Source of the DNA: JARFQH01 sp041299015
GTDB lineage: Bacteria; Desulfobacterota; Desulfobacteria; Desulfobacterales; SG8-13
Direction of reading: 5' to 3'
DNA length: 64,000 nucleotides
Assembly: GCA_041299015.1 (NCBI GenBank)
Contig: JBFYWB010000047.1
Coordinates: 24,284 to 88,283, forward strand
Below, in pieces: positions 9,057 to 17,174 of the stretch. The notes beneath the pieces were generated by a model that saw only the letters and a list, made by a program, of their open reading frames with translations, did no database searches and was not told where the DNA came from. A program made the translations under genes and the position numbers. Every line of letters begins with the position of its first letter. Within the stretch, counting starts at the first letter, position 1.

Positions 9057-9159
9057 ATGCTTCTTTTTTGCTGAAATACAAATTGACCATTGCCAGCAGC
9101 GAGGTGCCGACAATCAGGAGAAAGGAAATCGCGTTGATGACCGGCGTGCTGCCGTCACA
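9055..9159 (-). pseudogene. 3' remnant of a polyamine-type ABC permease gene (PotC-like)
   Basis: Beyond the glpD stop codon the minus strand stays open in another frame and encodes about 34 residues ending in TAA at 9055-9057. The core TPVINAISFLLIVGTSLLAM followed by VNLYFSKKEA has the shape of the C-terminus of PotC-family permeases: the Thr-Pro-x-Ile-Asn-Ala-Ile-Ser motif, then the last membrane helix and a short charged tail. No start codon or ribosome site precedes it; the frame runs into the glpD 3' end, where homology stops. I infer that a deletion or recombination joined the glpD end to the tail of a lost permease gene. The alternative, a chance open frame, is possible but the motif plus hydrophobic helix make it less likely. 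Confidence 0.5.
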
Positions 9160-10717
9160 GGGGCAGATGACATTCGCCGATCTTGAGAAAGGCGGCGACT
9201 TGTTCCTGTTCCCATTTTCGGTCGCGACCGAGCTCCTTGGCCATCAGCGCGGCCACCTTCGGGGCCGCCGCCATTGCCGCGCGGGCATTTAAAAGCAGGC
9301 TGCGGGTCCGGCGGGAGAGGAAATCGTCGACGGTGCGCGCCGATTCGAACCGGACCGCCCAAATGACCTCGCCGATGCGGGCCGACAGATCCGGATGCAG
9401 ACGTTGCTGACGCGCCGGGTCCGCCCGCACGAGGTCTTGGATGGCCGGGGCATCCGATCCGTAAAGCGCGTACTCACCGAATTTTTCCGGTGTTTTGTGA
9501 AAGCCGTGGATGTTGAGGTTCTCGGTCACGCAGGGTCTCTGCTCGAGGCCGGCCAAGGTGATGGCATGATTGACGCAGACTTTGGCCATCTGCCGATAGG
9601 TCGTCCATTTACCGCCGGCAATCGTGAGCAATCCGGTAGAAGAAATATGGATGGTGTGATCGCGCGCCAGGTTCGCGGTATTCTTTTCGTCAGCGATTTT
9701 GACGAGCGGACGGATCCCGGTGAAAACACTGAGGATGTCCTCGCGCAAGGGGGTTTTCTCCAGATAGGCCCCCGCGGTTTCGAGGATAAATTCGATCTCC
9801 TCCTTCTGGGGCCGCGGCTCCAGATCGACGTCGGCAATCGGGGTATCGGTCGTGCCCACCAGGGTGACGCCGAGATAGGGGATGGCGAACATCACCCGAC
9901 CGTCACGGGTATGCGGAACCATGATGGCGGAGGAGCCCGGTAAAAACGATTTATCGAAGACCAAGTGGATTCCCTGGCTGGGAGCGATCATCGGCGAGGC
10001 ATCCGGATCGTCCATACGCCGCAGGTTGTCGGTGAACGGACCGGTGGCGTTGATGATGACCTTGGCCCGTACCTCGTGTTCGGTATTGTTCTCGCGGTCT
10101 TCGAATATCGCCCCGTTCAGGTAGCCGTCGGCGCTCCTGGTCAGTCCGGTAACCCGCGCATAGTTCAACAGCGCAGCCCCTTGATGGGACGCGGTACGGA
10201 CGAGATTGATGAGCAGCCTGGCATCGTCGAACTGCCCATCGTAATAGATGATCCCGCCGCGCAGGCCCTCGCGCTTGAGAGTCGGAATTCTCCTGAGCGT
10301 TTCGTCCTTGGAGAGGATTTTGGACGGACCGAAACCGTAACGGCCGGCCAGCATGTCGTAAACCTTGAGCCCGATGCCGTAGAACGGCGCTTCCCACCAG
10401 TCATAGTTGGGAACGATGAAGGCCAGGTCATGAACCAGGTGGGGGGCGTTGCTGCGCAGAATGCCGCGTTCCCGCAATGCCTCCATGACCAGTGAAATGT
10501 TGCCCTGCTGGAGATACCGAACGCCCCCGTGGATCAGCTTGGTGCTGCGCGAAGAGGTCCCCTTGCCGAAATCGCTTTGTTCGAGCAGCAGAACGTCGTA
10601 ACCCCGGCTAGCGGCGTCCACCGCAATGCCGACGCCGGTTGCGCCCCCGCCGATAATCAGCATATCCCAGGGGTCGGGCCGCGCCGCTATCCGGCTTGAC
10701 ATTTCCGCACGGTTCAT
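9155..10717 (-). CDS. glpD: Aerobic-type FAD-dependent glycerol-3-phosphate dehydrogenase
   Basis: Oxidises glycerol 3-phosphate to dihydroxyacetone phosphate and passes electrons to the quinone pool at the membrane. The approximately 520-residue protein has the FAD dinucleotide motif IIGGGATGVGIAVDAASRGYD (glycines at about 23-30), the DxA family segment GTSSRSTKLIHGGVRYL and the C-terminal DAO domain with the TTYRQMA segment. I prefer the ATG at 10717; a TTG at 10738 would start inside a palindrome that looks like an operator. Neither start has a strong ribosome site. The last residues (GECHLPL) differ from the usual family end and coincide with the junction to the permease remnant. A glycerophosphodiesterase gene directly upstream on the same strand suggests phospholipid glycerol use. 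Confidence 0.92.
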   Translation of the reverse strand: MNRAEMSSRIAARPDPWDMLIIGGGATGVGIAVDAASRGYDVLLLEQSDFGKGTSSRSTKLIHGGVRYLQQGNISLVMEALRERGILRSNAPHLVHDLAFIVPNYDWWEAPFYGIGLKVYDMLAGRYGFGPSKILSKDETLRRIPTLKREGLRGGIIYYDGQFDDARLLINLVRTASHQGAALLNYARVTGLTRSADGYLNGAIFEDRENNTEHEVRAKVIINATGPFTDNLRRMDDPDASPMIAPSQGIHLVFDKSFLPGSSAIMVPHTRDGRVMFAIPYLGVTLVGTTDTPIADVDLEPRPQKEEIEFILETAGAYLEKTPLREDILSVFTGIRPLVKIADEKNTANLARDHTIHISSTGLLTIAGGKWTTYRQMAKVCVNHAITLAGLEQRPCVTENLNIHGFHKTPEKFGEYALYGSDAPAIQDLVRADPARQQRLHPDLSARIGEVIWAVRFESARTVDDFLSRRTRSLLLNARAAMAAAPKVAALMAKELGRDRKWEQEQVAAFLKIGECHLPL

Positions 10718-10733
10718 CGTCGGCTGCTTTCTT

Positions 10734-10761
10734 GTCAAGACACATCGTTGCCTGTCTTGAC
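10734..10761 (-). promoter_or_regulatory. Perfect 9+9 palindrome upstream of glpD
   Basis: GTCAAGACA at 10734-10742 and its exact complement TGTCTTGAC at 10753-10761 are separated by ten bases, about one helical turn between the arm ends. It lies 17 bases before the chosen glpD ATG and 17 bases after the end of the upstream phosphodiesterase gene. The geometry suits a dimeric repressor, but no regulator gene is adjacent. Confidence 0.5.
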
Positions 10762-10777
10762 GATCATGCTGGTGAGG

Positions 10778-11545
10778 TTATTTACCGGAGCCAGACCCGA
10801 TACAGGTCTTCAACAGCGGCGGATCATCGGTGAAAACCCCGTCGACCCCCATCTGCAGCAGACGCCGAAAATCTCCGCTTTGGTTGACCGTGTAGGGCAA
10901 GACCATGATGCCGGCGGCATGCATGGCCCGGATACTTGCGGCGGTCACGCTGCGAAAGTCCGGATGCCAGGAAAAGGCCTGCAGGTCCTTGCATAGACCC
11001 AGCGGATCGAACCCGCTGCGCCGCCCGGTCAGCACGCCGAGAGCCGGGGCATTCGGCCGGTCGAGGATTCGAGCGAGAAAGCGCGCATCGAAACTCGAAA
11101 TCAGCACGCGATCGCCCAGGCCCCTTTCCGCCACTGCGGCCACGACCAGGGCCTCGATGGCATCCGCAAGACGGTCGGCTTCAAAGGCACCGGCTTTGAT
11201 CTCGATATTCACTGCACCGCGGGCGGCGCACAGGTCCAGTACCTCTTCCAGCGTGGGCAGGCGTTCGCCGGCAAAGCGCGGGGCAAACCAGCTCCCGGCA
11301 TCCAACCGCTTCAACTCTTCCAAGGTAAAGTCGCAGGCCCGGCCGCGACCATCGGTGGTCCGTCCGAGGGTATCGTCGTGCAGCACCAAAACGCGGCGAT
11401 CCTTGGTCAGGGTTACGTCCAGTTCGACCATTTGCGCCCCGCTGTCGAAAGCCGCCGCAATAGCGGCCAGAGTGTTCTCGGGAAATCGTTTCCGATACCC
11501 CCGATGCGCTATGATCACCGGCGGAATCAGATGCAGGCGCCGCAT
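10778..11545 (-). CDS. Glycerophosphodiester phosphodiesterase
   Basis: Hydrolyses glycerophosphodiesters to glycerol 3-phosphate and an alcohol; the product is the substrate of the GlpD encoded next. The 255-residue protein shows the GDPD signature IIAHRGYRKRFPENTL near residue 10 (catalytic His, Arg and Glu), VELDVTLTKD and LHDDTLGRTTDG (second catalytic His), VNIEIK, and the late VFTDDP metal and substrate loop. No signal peptide is seen, so it should be cytoplasmic, in the manner of UgpQ. The start ATG at 11545 is one base from the stop of the upstream HAD gene, implying translational coupling. A longer frame to 11731 lies inside that gene and is not supported. Confidence 0.9.
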   Translation of the reverse strand: MRRLHLIPPVIIAHRGYRKRFPENTLAAIAAAFDSGAQMVELDVTLTKDRRVLVLHDDTLGRTTDGRGRACDFTLEELKRLDAGSWFAPRFAGERLPTLEEVLDLCAARGAVNIEIKAGAFEADRLADAIEALVVAAVAERGLGDRVLISSFDARFLARILDRPNAPALGVLTGRRSGFDPLGLCKDLQAFSWHPDFRSVTAASIRAMHAAGIMVLPYTVNQSGDFRRLLQMGVDGVFTDDPPLLKTCIGSGSGK

Positions 11546-11546
11546 G

Positions 11547-12149
11547 TCAGTTGCCCCGCACGGACGGCCCGACGAATAAACGGATATCGGTGGCCACCAT
11601 ACCGGCCTTGCGGGCAGCCTCGAGGCCGGCATCGCCGTCTTCGAAAACCTGGCAATACGCCGGTTCGACCCGCATGCGCCGAGCGGCCTGGAGCAGGATG
11701 TCCGGATTGGGCTTGGGCTTGACCGGGTCATCGGCGGTGATGATGGTCTCGAAACAATCCGTCAGGCCGAGGACCGCGAGTGTCAGGGTCACGTTGTCGC
11801 GTGTGCCGCCGGAAGCAACCGCCATCGGCAATATCCCCCGGTAGCGCCGGACGATATCGACAACCGGATCGATCGGCATGGCCGTTGCGAGGCGCTCGCG
11901 GGCCCGGCGGTTTTTTTCGGCGGCAAAGGCCGCGGCATCGATTTGATGGTTGTAACGCCGGTTGAAGATCGCAACGATATTCTCGGCCGGCATGCCCTTG
12001 ACGCCGTGAATGAAATCCGCAGGGCAGGTAATCCCGTGCGCGGCAAACGTGTCCCGCCACGCCGCGATATGAACCGGCATCGTATCGGCCAGCGTTCCAT
12101 CACAGTCGAAGATCAACCCCTTGATGTCGGGTGAAACAGGAATCAACAT
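11547..12149 (-). CDS. HAD-superfamily phosphatase, beta-phosphoglucomutase-like subgroup
   Basis: The 200-residue protein has the HAD nucleophile motif DCDGTLADT (first Asp nucleophile, second Asp general acid), a helical cap domain, the Ser/Thr motif VASGG, the Lys motif KPKPNPD and the acidic motif EDGDAGLEAARKAGM. This order is that of the PGMB/phosphoglycolate phosphatase subgroup, which dephosphorylates small metabolites; the substrate cannot be read from sequence. I used the ATG at 12149, 12 residues before the nucleophile strand, with GGAGAAAGG 11 or more bases upstream; an ATG at 12197 would add 16 residues. It is the first gene of a three-gene run with the phosphodiesterase and glpD. 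Confidence 0.85.
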   Translation of the reverse strand: MLIPVSPDIKGLIFDCDGTLADTMPVHIAAWRDTFAAHGITCPADFIHGVKGMPAENIVAIFNRRYNHQIDAAAFAAEKNRRARERLATAMPIDPVVDIVRRYRGILPMAVASGGTRDNVTLTLAVLGLTDCFETIITADDPVKPKPNPDILLQAARRMRVEPAYCQVFEDGDAGLEAARKAGMVATDIRLFVGPSVRGN

Positions 12150-12299
12150 GACCCGTTGGACCTTTCTCCCATTTTCGCGGAAAATCCTTGCCTTCATGCG
12201 TTCCCGCAGCGGCGGGCAGGAAGATACGTATCACATTCCTTCGTTCCAAGATACCGGTTTTGTCAACCGCCGAAGGCGATTGGGCCCGGTGTAATGCCG

Positions 12300-12359
12300 C
12301 AAACCGGCGCGACTGTGCCGGTTTGAACGCTTGACACGGTGGCGGTTTCCCGTTAGCCT
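12300..12359 (+). promoter_or_regulatory. Hairpin and candidate promoter before the DUF3786 gene
   Basis: A nine-pair inverted repeat (12300-12308 with 12317-12325, eight-base loop) without a T run is followed by TTGACA at 12331-12336 and a poor -10 box TAGCCT at 12354-12359 with a 17-base spacer. The hairpin lies just upstream of the -35 box, so it could be an operator. The rest of the 310-base gap between 12150 and 12460 shows nothing recognisable. Confidence 0.35.
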
Positions 12360-12460
12360 TCCGGAAAACGGGCAAGCCCGGTTCCGCGAGCGGCGGAGCC
12401 AATGGCGTCACCGCCCGGGACGGCGGACCGGATTGAATCCAGCCCGACAGACAAACACCG

Positions 12461-13078
12461 ATGAGCGACAACTACGCCAAAATCATCGCCGCAAATCTGC
12501 GCCGGCTCTACGAAACGCCGTTTGAGCAGTTGTCGTCGACGCTGCCCGCGCAACGGGACGGCGATTGCTTCGTCTTCAAGGCGTTTGGAGAAACCTGTCG
12601 GATCGCGCCGGAGGGCGTTTTCCTCGACGGCCGCCGTGAAACCGGTGTTCCGGGAATCCTCGTAACCCTCTACGCCCGCCACGCCGGACCGCAGCCCCTG
12701 GTCGTGGCGCCGCTGCGGGCCTTCAAGGAACTGCCGAACAGTATGCCCTACGACGCCGCCTTCACCACCCATACCGAAACCCCGCTGGCGGTACCGGCGG
12801 AGCGCATCGAGGCAGCGCAACCGCTGATCATGCGCACCCTGCAAGGTGAGTCGTCCTCGCACCTGGCCAACGGAGACTTCGCTTTTCTGCTGCGCCCGCT
12901 GCCCAAGATTTTGCTGGGCTATATATTCTACCGCGCCGACGATGAGTTTCCCGCCTCCGTGACCTGCCTTTTTTCAAACAACGCTGCGGATTTCATGCCC
13001 ATCGACGGCTTGGCGGATGTCGGCGAGTACACGTCTAAGAAGATATTGGCGCTTCTCGACCCTCCAGCACCGACGTGA
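12461..13078 (+). CDS. DUF3786 domain protein
   Basis: A 205-residue cytoplasmic protein that I recognise as DUF3786: an N-terminal helix with YAKIIAANLRRLY, a middle segment FLDGRRETGVPGILVTLYA, and the C-terminal strand set LPKILLGYIFYRADDEFPASVTCLFSNNAADFMP in pieces around residues 150-185. Members are common in anaerobes of the Desulfobacterota and in acetogens, often near corrinoid or Fe-S metabolism, but no activity is established. Neighbours here do not fix a role: it stands alone between the minus-strand HAD gene and the ABC exporter operon, which has its own promoter. No ribosome site is evident before the ATG at 12461. Confidence 0.8.
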   Translation: MSDNYAKIIAANLRRLYETPFEQLSSTLPAQRDGDCFVFKAFGETCRIAPEGVFLDGRRETGVPGILVTLYARHAGPQPLVVAPLRAFKELPNSMPYDAAFTTHTETPLAVPAERIEAAQPLIMRTLQGESSSHLANGDFAFLLRPLPKILLGYIFYRADDEFPASVTCLFSNNAADFMPIDGLADVGEYTSKKILALLDPPAPT

Positions 13079-13174
13079 CCCTGCCGTCAACCGCCATCCT
13101 TTTCCGTGAATCGTCAACCCCTTGTTATCCAATGGCATTTTTAGATACACGTGTGGTTGCCGCCCGTATGTGTA

Positions 13175-13203
13175 TTGACAAACGACATGCTTTTTCCTAT
13201 AAG
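13175..13203 (+). promoter_or_regulatory. Strong sigma70 promoter of the ABC exporter operon
   Basis: TTGACA at 13175-13180 and TATAAG at 13198-13203 are separated by exactly 17 bases. It lies about 80 bases before the first ATG of the four-gene transporter operon at 13284 and 97 bases after the DUF3786 stop codon. Confidence 0.75.
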
Positions 13204-13283
13204 TAGCGTTTTAAAAAGTCTGCCGCCGCCTGCACGGTGGACACATGCTGATCCCGACCGCTTGAAACAAAAAGGAGCCGGCG

Positions 13284-14219
13284 ATGATCCAGGTCGAAAA
13301 TCTGACAAAAAATTATAGTGGCATCCCCGCTGTGGATCAGATCAATTTCGACATTCAAAAGGGAGAGATTCTGGGCCTGCTCGGGCCCAATGGCGCCGGC
13401 AAGACGACCACCCTGCGGATGCTGACCGGTTTCCTGCGGCCCAGCGCCGGAACGATCCGGGTCAAGGAACTCGACATCGAACGGCAGCCCATTGAAATCA
13501 AGAAAATCATGGGCTACCTGCCCGAGTCGGCGCCGCTCTATCATGACATGCTGGTGTACGACTATTTGAATTACGTTGCCGATATCCGTGAAATCGCACC
13601 GCAGCGCAAGTTGGCACGCATCCGCGAACTCGGCGACCTGTGCGGGTTGAACCCGGTGATGCACAAGCCGATCGCGGAACTCTCCAAGGGTTTCAAACAG
13701 CGGGTGGGGCTGGCGCACGCCATGATGAGCGATCCGGAAATTCTCATTCTGGACGAGCCGACTTCCGGATTGGATCCCAACCAGATTGTCGAAATCCGGG
13801 ACATCATCAAACGGATCGGCCAGCAAAAAACGGTCGTCCTGTCGACCCACATCCTGAGCGAAGCCGAAGCCACCTGTAACCGGGTCGTGATTATCAGCCG
13901 CGGAAAAATCGTCGCCGACGGCGACGTCGACAAGTTGAAGCAATCGGCGGGCGATACCAGCCTGATTCATCTCACCCTTTGGCAGGCGGACGGTGATGCC
14001 GTGCGGCAGAAACTCTCCGCCACCGCCGGGGTGCAAGAGATCGTGCGGCTGGATGCCGCCAACGGTCAATTGAAGGTAACGCTCTCCGTGCCGTCAAGCA
14101 GAGACCTGCGGGGCGAGATCTACCACACCGTCAAGCAAACCGACTGGGAACTGCTGGAGTTCTATCAGGAGACCCGGACCCTTGAAACCGTGTTCCGCGA
14201 ATTGACCAGGGAGAATTGA
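13284..14219 (+). CDS. ABC transporter ATPase, GldA-like
   Basis: Nucleotide-binding subunit of an ABC-2 type exporter. The 311 residues contain Walker A GPNGAGKTTT (about 39-48), the signature ELSKGFKQRVG (LSGGQ variant LSKGF), Walker B ILILDEPTSGLD, the switch His in VLSTHILSE and a C-terminal extension of about 90 residues typical of the GldA/NatA class. AAAGGAG lies eight bases before the ATG. It overlaps nothing and is followed at one-base spacing by the permease gene, then a GldG-like and a DUF4340 protein: the arrangement known from Bacteroidetes gliding genes and from many non-gliding bacteria. Here a gliding role is not implied; the exported substrate is unknown. Confidence 0.9.
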   Translation: MIQVENLTKNYSGIPAVDQINFDIQKGEILGLLGPNGAGKTTTLRMLTGFLRPSAGTIRVKELDIERQPIEIKKIMGYLPESAPLYHDMLVYDYLNYVADIREIAPQRKLARIRELGDLCGLNPVMHKPIAELSKGFKQRVGLAHAMMSDPEILILDEPTSGLDPNQIVEIRDIIKRIGQQKTVVLSTHILSEAEATCNRVVIISRGKIVADGDVDKLKQSAGDTSLIHLTLWQADGDAVRQKLSATAGVQEIVRLDAANGQLKVTLSVPSSRDLRGEIYHTVKQTDWELLEFYQETRTLETVFRELTREN

Positions 14220-14220
14220 A

Positions 14221-14925
14221 ATGCGCGCGGCCGTTCCCATTTTTAAAAAAGAATTGGGCACCTATTTCGTCTCACCGATCGCCTACATCGTCATCGCCGT
14301 TTTTCTGCTGGTGACGGGCTGGTTTTTTTTCACTACCTTTTTCATCCTCGAGCAGGCCAGCCTCAGGAATTTTTTTTCCATGTTGCCGATCATAATGGCC
14401 TTTGTCGTTCCGGCGGTCACGATGCGGCTCTTTGCCGAGGAACTCAACGTCGGTTCTTATGAAACCCTGCTCACCCTGCCGGTCAGCTTCAAGGACGTGA
14501 TTTTCGGCAAATTCGCCGCCGCTGTGGCCTTTGTGGTCGCCATGCTGGTCCCGACCGTGGGCTACGTCATCACGGCGGCGGCTCTCGGCCGTCTCGACTG
14601 GGGCCCGGTCATCGGCGGGTATCTGGGCGCCGTGCTCCTGGGGGCCGCCTTCTCCGCCATCGGACTGTTTGCCTCCTCCCTGACCCGCAATCAGATCGTC
14701 GCATTCATCGTCGGCATGACCATCTGCTTCGCGCTGACCCTGATCGAACGGATGCTCTTTTTTCTGCCGCGGAGCATTCTGGGAGCGGTGGCGTATCTCG
14801 GCGTCGAGCAGCACTTCCAAAACTTCTCCAAGGGCATCATCGACACGCGCGACATCATCTACTTTCTCAGCATCTGCTTTATCGGGCTATACGCTGCCCA
14901 CCTGGCGCTCGAAGATAGACATTAA
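14221..14925 (+). CDS. ABC-2 type permease, GldF-like
   Basis: Membrane subunit of the exporter. The 234-residue protein has six hydrophobic helices (about 18-42, 57-78, 97-121, 137-152, 162-183 and 210-230), the opening IFKKELGTYFVSPIAYIV and the LFAEELNVGSYETLLTLP segment characteristic of GldF-type ABC-2 permeases, in which the coupling helix contacts the ATPase. Its ATG is one base after the ATPase stop codon, so the two are probably translationally coupled. The GldG-like gene starts 15 bases later. Length matches the family. Confidence 0.9.
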   Translation: MRAAVPIFKKELGTYFVSPIAYIVIAVFLLVTGWFFFTTFFILEQASLRNFFSMLPIIMAFVVPAVTMRLFAEELNVGSYETLLTLPVSFKDVIFGKFAAAVAFVVAMLVPTVGYVITAAALGRLDWGPVIGGYLGAVLLGAAFSAIGLFASSLTRNQIVAFIVGMTICFALTLIERMLFFLPRSILGAVAYLGVEQHFQNFSKGIIDTRDIIYFLSICFIGLYAAHLALEDRH

Positions 14926-14939
14926 GGAGACCGTGTATC

Positions 14940-17162
14940 GTGGGAAAGGTAAAAAGCGCAAAGTACGTCAAATTCTTCATCTACCTTGTCGTGGCGGTGC
15001 TGGTGAATCTGGCCGCCATCACCCTTTTTCAGCGGTTCGACCTGACCGCCAACGGGGCCTACTCGCTCTCCGACGCCAGCCGCCGGGCAGTCGCCACGCT
15101 TTCCGAACCGCTGACCATCAACGTCTTTTTTACCAAGAACCTGCCGGCGCCATACAACAGCACCGAACGCTACCTGCGCGACCTGCTGGAAGAATACGCC
15201 ATCCATGCCGACAGGTATTTCAACTACCGCTTCCATGATGTCAGTCCGGTCGAAAGCGATCTCGAATCCGGCGCCACAACCAACCAGGATTTGGCCAACG
15301 CCTACGGCATCAGCCCAATCCAGATCCAGGTCATCGAAAAAGACGAGGTCAAATTCCAGAAGGCTTACATGGGCCTGGTGATGCTGCATGGCGATCTGAT
15401 CGAACGCATCCCGACCATAACCGCTGTCGATCGTCTCGAATACCAGTTGACGACCGCCATCATGAAGCTGAACAACAAGGTCAGCGCCCTGCTGCGGCTG
15501 GAAGGTAAAATCCGCATCGCCCTGGTCCTGTCCTCGTCCCTGAACCAAGTGGCACCCGTCATCGGGCTCAACGACCTGCCCGATCTGCCCCAGCGCGTCG
15601 GTGCCATGATCGATAAACTCAATCCGACTCTTTTGAACAAGCTCGAGTTCATTCGTCTGGACCCTTCCACCGACCCCGAGGCGAACCGGGAGCTGCAGAC
15701 AAAGGAAATCAACCTGCTCAGCCTCAAATGGCCCGACTTGCCGCGCGAGAACCTCGCCGCCGGTGAGGGCACGGTCGGCCTGGTGGTGGAACACGGTGGC
15801 AAAACGGCCCCGGTCCAACTCGTCACCGTTATGCGGATTCCGATCATCGGAACCCGCTACGAAATGGTTGACCCGGATACGCTCGAAAGGCTGATCGGCG
15901 AGACCGTCGAAGCGCTGATCGATATCAACGCCGATATCGGTTACCTGGCGGACAAGGGCACCCCGCCGCTCATGCCGCAGCCGCAGATGAATCCCGCCGA
16001 GGCGCCAAACGCGGAGACGCTGAGCAATTTCCGAACGATCGTGTCGCAGAATTACACCATCAAGGACGTGAATCTCGGCGACGGTCAGATCCCCTCGAGC
16101 CTGCGCTGTCTGGTGGTGGCCGGTCCCACCGAAAACTTCAGCGATGACGAGCTGTATCAGATCGATCAGTTTCTGATGCAGGGGAAAAATTTGGTTCTCA
16201 TCCCGGACAGTTTCAAGGAGATCATGCCCCAACAGCAGATGCCGCGCGGCATGAACCCGGGCCCCCGGTATGAGTCGCTCAAGACGGGACTGGAACAGTT
16301 GCTCGATCACTACGGTATCCGCATCAAGCCGTCCTATGTGATGGATAAAAATTGTTTCAGACAGGAAATGCCGCAGTCTCTGGGTGGCGGCGAACGGCCG
16401 ATCTACTTTGCCCCGTTGATCGAAAGTCAGATGATCAATCAGGACCTTGCCTTCATGCGCAACATCAATCGCCTGGTGGCGGTCCGCATCTCGCCGCTGG
16501 AGCCGATCGCGGAGCGCCTCGAGCAAAACGGCATAAAGGCACACCGGGTGTTTTCTTCCTCGGCGCAATCATGGGAAATGCGGGGACGAATCGACCTCAA
16601 CCCCGATATGATCAGGCCGCCGCAGAGTGACGCTGAATTTCAGAGCTACCCCCTGGCCTACTTACTGGAAGGCGGCTTCAGCAGCTATTTCACCGGCAGG
16701 CCCCTGCCAGAGAAGAAAACCGATGAGGCCGACCGGGACAAGCAACCGGATGCCGCACCGAGCGCTTCACCGCCAACGCAGGAAATGGAAAATCCCGCCG
16801 GCGCGCCGCTGCCGGTAGAGACCGAAGGCGCATTTATCGCCCGCGGCAAGCCGGGACGCATCTTTATCATGGCCTCCTCGGAGATGCTGACCGACAACGT
16901 GCTCGACGCCCAGGTCCGGGGAACCAACGCCATCTTCATCCTCAACGTGATCGATGCGCTGAACGATCGCGAAGACATCGCGGTCCTGCGCGGCAAGAAG
17001 CAGGATTTCACGCCCTTGAAACCGATCGGTGCCGGCGCCAAAACCGCCGTTAAGGCACTCAACATCGCCGGGCTGCCGATTTTGGTGGTTCTGTTCGGCG
17101 GCGGCGTCTGGTTTCGGAGGATCGCCCGCAAAAAACACATCCAGGAAATGTTTCAGGGATAA
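14940..17162 (+). CDS. GldG-like ABC-associated protein
   Basis: A 740-residue membrane protein of the GldG family (ABC-type uncharacterised transport domain). It has one N-terminal membrane helix (about 8-30), a large extracytoplasmic region with the INVFFTKNLPAPYN opening typical of the family, an IFT52/PATAN-like alpha/beta fold, and a C-terminal membrane helix near 708-726 followed by a basic cytoplasmic tail. A low-complexity, proline- and acid-rich linker lies around 590-635. The start is GTG at 14940, with AAGGAG 11 bases upstream. It probably forms the extracytoplasmic portion of the exporter with the two preceding genes. Confidence 0.85.
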   Translation: MGKVKSAKYVKFFIYLVVAVLVNLAAITLFQRFDLTANGAYSLSDASRRAVATLSEPLTINVFFTKNLPAPYNSTERYLRDLLEEYAIHADRYFNYRFHDVSPVESDLESGATTNQDLANAYGISPIQIQVIEKDEVKFQKAYMGLVMLHGDLIERIPTITAVDRLEYQLTTAIMKLNNKVSALLRLEGKIRIALVLSSSLNQVAPVIGLNDLPDLPQRVGAMIDKLNPTLLNKLEFIRLDPSTDPEANRELQTKEINLLSLKWPDLPRENLAAGEGTVGLVVEHGGKTAPVQLVTVMRIPIIGTRYEMVDPDTLERLIGETVEALIDINADIGYLADKGTPPLMPQPQMNPAEAPNAETLSNFRTIVSQNYTIKDVNLGDGQIPSSLRCLVVAGPTENFSDDELYQIDQFLMQGKNLVLIPDSFKEIMPQQQMPRGMNPGPRYESLKTGLEQLLDHYGIRIKPSYVMDKNCFRQEMPQSLGGGERPIYFAPLIESQMINQDLAFMRNINRLVAVRISPLEPIAERLEQNGIKAHRVFSSSAQSWEMRGRIDLNPDMIRPPQSDAEFQSYPLAYLLEGGFSSYFTGRPLPEKKTDEADRDKQPDAAPSASPPTQEMENPAGAPLPVETEGAFIARGKPGRIFIMASSEMLTDNVLDAQVRGTNAIFILNVIDALNDREDIAVLRGKKQDFTPLKPIGAGAKTAVKALNIAGLPILVVLFGGGVWFRRIARKKHIQEMFQG

Positions 17163-17174
17163 GAGAGGAAGACG

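Noticed and set aside
14922..16568. A 548-codon frame antisense to the GldG-like gene
   Set aside because: The plus strand encodes a recognised protein in a tight operon; long antisense frames are common at this GC content.
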